Source of the DNA: Ananas comosus
Taxonomy: Eukaryota > Streptophyta > Magnoliopsida > Poales > Bromeliaceae
DNA length: 64,000 nt
Direction: 5' to 3'
Assembly: GCF_001540865.1 (NCBI RefSeq)
Contig: NC_033632.1
Coordinates: 1,763,435 to 1,827,434 of the forward strand
The notes below the pieces were generated by a model. It saw only the letters and a list, made by a program, of their open reading frames with translations. It was not told the origin of the DNA and did no database searches. The translations under genes were made by a program, and so were the position numbers. Positions 62,235 through 64,000 of this stretch are shown piece after piece; position 1 is the first letter of the stretch; the number at the start of each line of letters is the position of its first letter.

Positions 62235-63223
62235 ATATTATAAACCACCTTTTCAAACTGTCTCTATATGGTAAATGAGGTTCTGATTGATGTGGGCTGG
62301 TTTGGAGTGTCTGAAAATGCCGGGGTGAGGTGAGTGTTTTTTTTTTTTTGGCTTTCATTTTGACCCACTTTTCCTTTTGATTCGTTATAATAGTGAGTTT
62401 TAGTCCTTATATGATCGTTGTATCGCGAAACTTCACCTTTTCTCATGTGTAGAAGCAATCGTTTTTTTATTATTTTTTGAAAATCAACTTTTATTGAATC
62501 TTAGATTGACATTATTTTTGAATTATTTTGAAAATTAATAATCTACAAATTCAGTAGTATTGGATGGCTTATCACTCCGAAACATCAACATGCACACGGG
62601 TGAAGAATTATTTAACACTTGAATCTGAAACGAAATCACTAGTTTGCAAAGCATATAAAAAACATCACAGAGCGGAAACAGTAACAAAAGTTTCTCTTCC
62701 CGCTAATGAAAGTATGAAACTAAAATGAAGAGTATTAACAAAATAAAAAGTCCCTTTTTTTCTTTTTTTTTTTCTCATTTTTCTAAGGAAGAAATACGCC
62801 AAGAATGATTGGAATTACCAAGGCTCATCTCTCCATACTACTAATGCAATTCCCTGCAACGAAAATTGAAAAAAAAAAGGGTTAAATTTCGATTTGCTCA
62901 TACAAATTTACAGTTCCTGAAATTTAGCTCCCCAACCTCAATTCATGTGCAATAGAATACTCAAAATTCTTGTACAAATCCAACCGTTCTCACAGGTTAA
63001 AAATTTTCTGCAAGGAGCATTTCTAACAAACAACGAACGGATCAAACCTATGAACCTATTCGAAACACAAATATCTTAACAAAATCCATCAATTAGATAG
63101 CACATTAGAACAATTATCATACTACTAAAATAAAATGGAAATTACAATAGCAGAGATTTGAGTCGGTAGAAACATCATGTAAAAACAACTCTAAAAATTT
63201 CGACAAACCGCGGGATCATAAAT
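62235..63223. other. Convergent intergenic region, spatacsin and histone-fold 3' UTRs
   Basis: About 1 kb between two stop codons. No gene or RNA seen. A minus-strand acceptor-like CGTTGCAG|GGAATTG near 62850 could indicate a 3' UTR intron of the histone-fold gene, but no donor was fixed. Confidence 0.45.
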
Positions 63224-63685
63224 TTAAGATGCCTCCGAGGGTTTATGGAAGAACTGATCGATCCTCCTCGTCCCCCGCGGCAGGGGCTTCTCCGCCGCCG
63301 CAGCTTTTGCCGCAACCGCCTCCTTTGGCGGCGGCGGAGGGGTCGGTTCGGAGAGGCAGTCGAGGAGGAATTCGGCGGTGGGAGGGTGCTCGCGCGCGGC
63401 GGCGCGGACGTGCTCGGCGCGGATGCAGCGCCGCTTCCGGCGGAGTGCGGCGTCGCGGGCGCCCGCGGCGAGGGAGGCGAGGAAGAGGTCGGCGCCGAGG
63501 GCGATGAGGAGCGTCGCCTCCGCGCTCACCTTCGCGATCTCCCGATCCATCCGCACGATCCGCTTCACCTTCCCCATCGGAAGCGACGGCCTCGCCCCTC
63601 CGCCATTGGTGAGCTCCTTCGCTCCCCCTTCCTCCTCTTCTTCCTCTCCCTCTCCCTCTCCTCTCTCGCGTTCGATCGGTTCCAT
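63224..63685 (-). CDS. Histone-fold protein, NF-YC13/DPB3-like (Pol epsilon small-subunit type)
   Basis: 153 aa in a single GC-rich exon. An acidic N-terminus (EGEGEEEEEEGG) is followed by an NF-YC/Dpb3-class histone fold at about 36-111 (LPMGKVKRIVRMDREIAKVS, IRAEHVRAAAREH, TAEFLLDCL), an Ala/Pro linker and a C-terminal RGTRRIDQFFHKP. The order and the GTRRIDxFF tail match recalled Arabidopsis NF-YC13 (At5g43250), whose fold resembles DNA polymerase epsilon subunits Dpb3/POLE4 more than CCAAT-binding NF-YC. Such proteins pair with an NF-YB-like partner in chromatin replication. The start is the ATG just downstream of a telobox. An E2F site upstream agrees with a replication role. Whether it acts in Pol epsilon, a chromatin remodeller or transcription cannot be told from sequence. 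Confidence 0.88.
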   Translation of the reverse strand: MEPIERERGEGEGEEEEEEGGAKELTNGGGARPSLPMGKVKRIVRMDREIAKVSAEATLLIALGADLFLASLAAGARDAALRRKRRCIRAEHVRAAAREHPPTAEFLLDCLSEPTPPPPPKEAVAAKAAAAEKPLPRGTRRIDQFFHKPSEAS

Positions 63686-63689
63686 TTGC

Positions 63690-63697
63690 TAGGGTTT
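63690..63697 (-). promoter_or_regulatory. Telobox in leader of the histone-fold gene
   Basis: AAACCCTA on the minus strand, ending 5 bases before the start codon. Teloboxes close to transcription starts mark plant genes expressed in dividing cells. Confidence 0.65.
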
Positions 63698-63765
63698 CTT
63701 CGAGGTCGGGGAAGGGGGATTAGGGGGGATTAGGGCTTTAAGGGCGGTGGGGAAGAGTGCCAGAT

Positions 63766-63777
63766 TTTGGCGGGAAA
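63766..63777. promoter_or_regulatory. E2F-binding site TTTGGCGGGAAA
   Basis: Exact match to the E2F consensus TTTSSCGS in the near-symmetrical form, about 80 bp upstream of the start codon of the histone-fold gene. E2F sites control S-phase genes in plants, such as PCNA and MCM. Confidence 0.75.
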
Positions 63778-64000
63778 AAGATTGCTGATTCTCCGGCCAA
63801 ATATACTGACCCAGTCATCGCGTGAACCTTGTGCACCACGTCGGGTGTGGACCGTTCCGCCTTTTGTCTAACTCGTCGCCGACTCTCAACCTACGGAAAT
63901 CTCTCCTTCGTCGCCGAGTTCGACGACCCCAAAACACTTTGGATTACTAATTTCGGCGATCCTCGGAGTAGCGCTGCCGACTTCAACATTTAGCCAAACT
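63778..64000. other. Promoter flank at the window edge
   Basis: GC-richer sequence with CGTCG words upstream of the histone-fold gene. It may also belong to a divergent neighbour beyond the window. No open frame with a recognisable product is seen in the 220 bases. Confidence 0.4.

Noticed and set aside
63229..63733. Arg/Gly-rich plus-strand frames opposite the histone-fold gene
   Set aside because: Antisense shadows of a GC-rich exon; the minus strand has a recognisable family fold.
1..64000. CRISPR arrays, prophage, operons, biosynthetic gene cluster
   Set aside because: None of the expected signatures; the window is ordinary plant nuclear DNA with unrelated spliced genes.

Overview
The window is nuclear DNA of a flowering plant. 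Genes are split by GT-AG introns, products are plant families (SULTR3 sulfate transporter, HSP70-14/15-type chaperone, AG-peptide), intergenic DNA is AT-rich, and it is littered with MITEs, tRNA-derived SINEs and TA/GA microsatellites. GC-rich first exons suggest a monocot. Pineapple (Ananas comosus) is my impression from the look of the MITEs only and is low confidence. Three single N bases show this is an assembled scaffold.

Layout. 1-4300 (-): 5' part of the coatomer beta'-COP gene (11 exons, about 364 codons of WD40 propeller); the rest lies beyond base 1. 4300-18400: about 14 kb of gene-poor, repeat-rich DNA with five same-strand copies of one tRNA-SINE, a cluster of palindromic-ended MITEs in TA/GA microsatellites, and local duplications. 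18713-23992 (+): a 13-exon SULTR3-type transporter (660 aa). 25452-31345 (-): a 9-exon HSP110/SSE-like HSP70 (850 aa), convergent with SULTR3. 32000-33600: a decayed LINE tail and a GC-rich TIR element. 35029-35220 (-): a tiny secreted, GPI-type peptide related to AG-peptides but without proline. About 37100-62234 (+): a 27-exon spatacsin (SPG11-like) gene of 3030 codons, with introns full of MITEs and one apparent GC-AG intron. 63224-63685 (-): a single-exon histone-fold protein (NF-YC13/DPB3-like) with an E2F site and a telobox in its promoter and leader.

The genes are unrelated housekeeping loci, not an operon or cluster. Loose themes are membrane traffic (beta'-COP, spatacsin), protein folding, sulfate-family transport and replication. 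I found no CRISPR array, phage, biosynthetic cluster or novel multi-gene system. The more unusual signals are the proline-free AG-peptide, the microsatellite-nested MITE families whose ends are themselves palindromes, a perfect G-box inverted repeat before SULTR3, the GC-AG intron, and a PIP-box-like tail on the histone-fold protein. Splice sites were placed by hand from reading frame, GT/AG signals and recalled family sequences; there is no transcript evidence.
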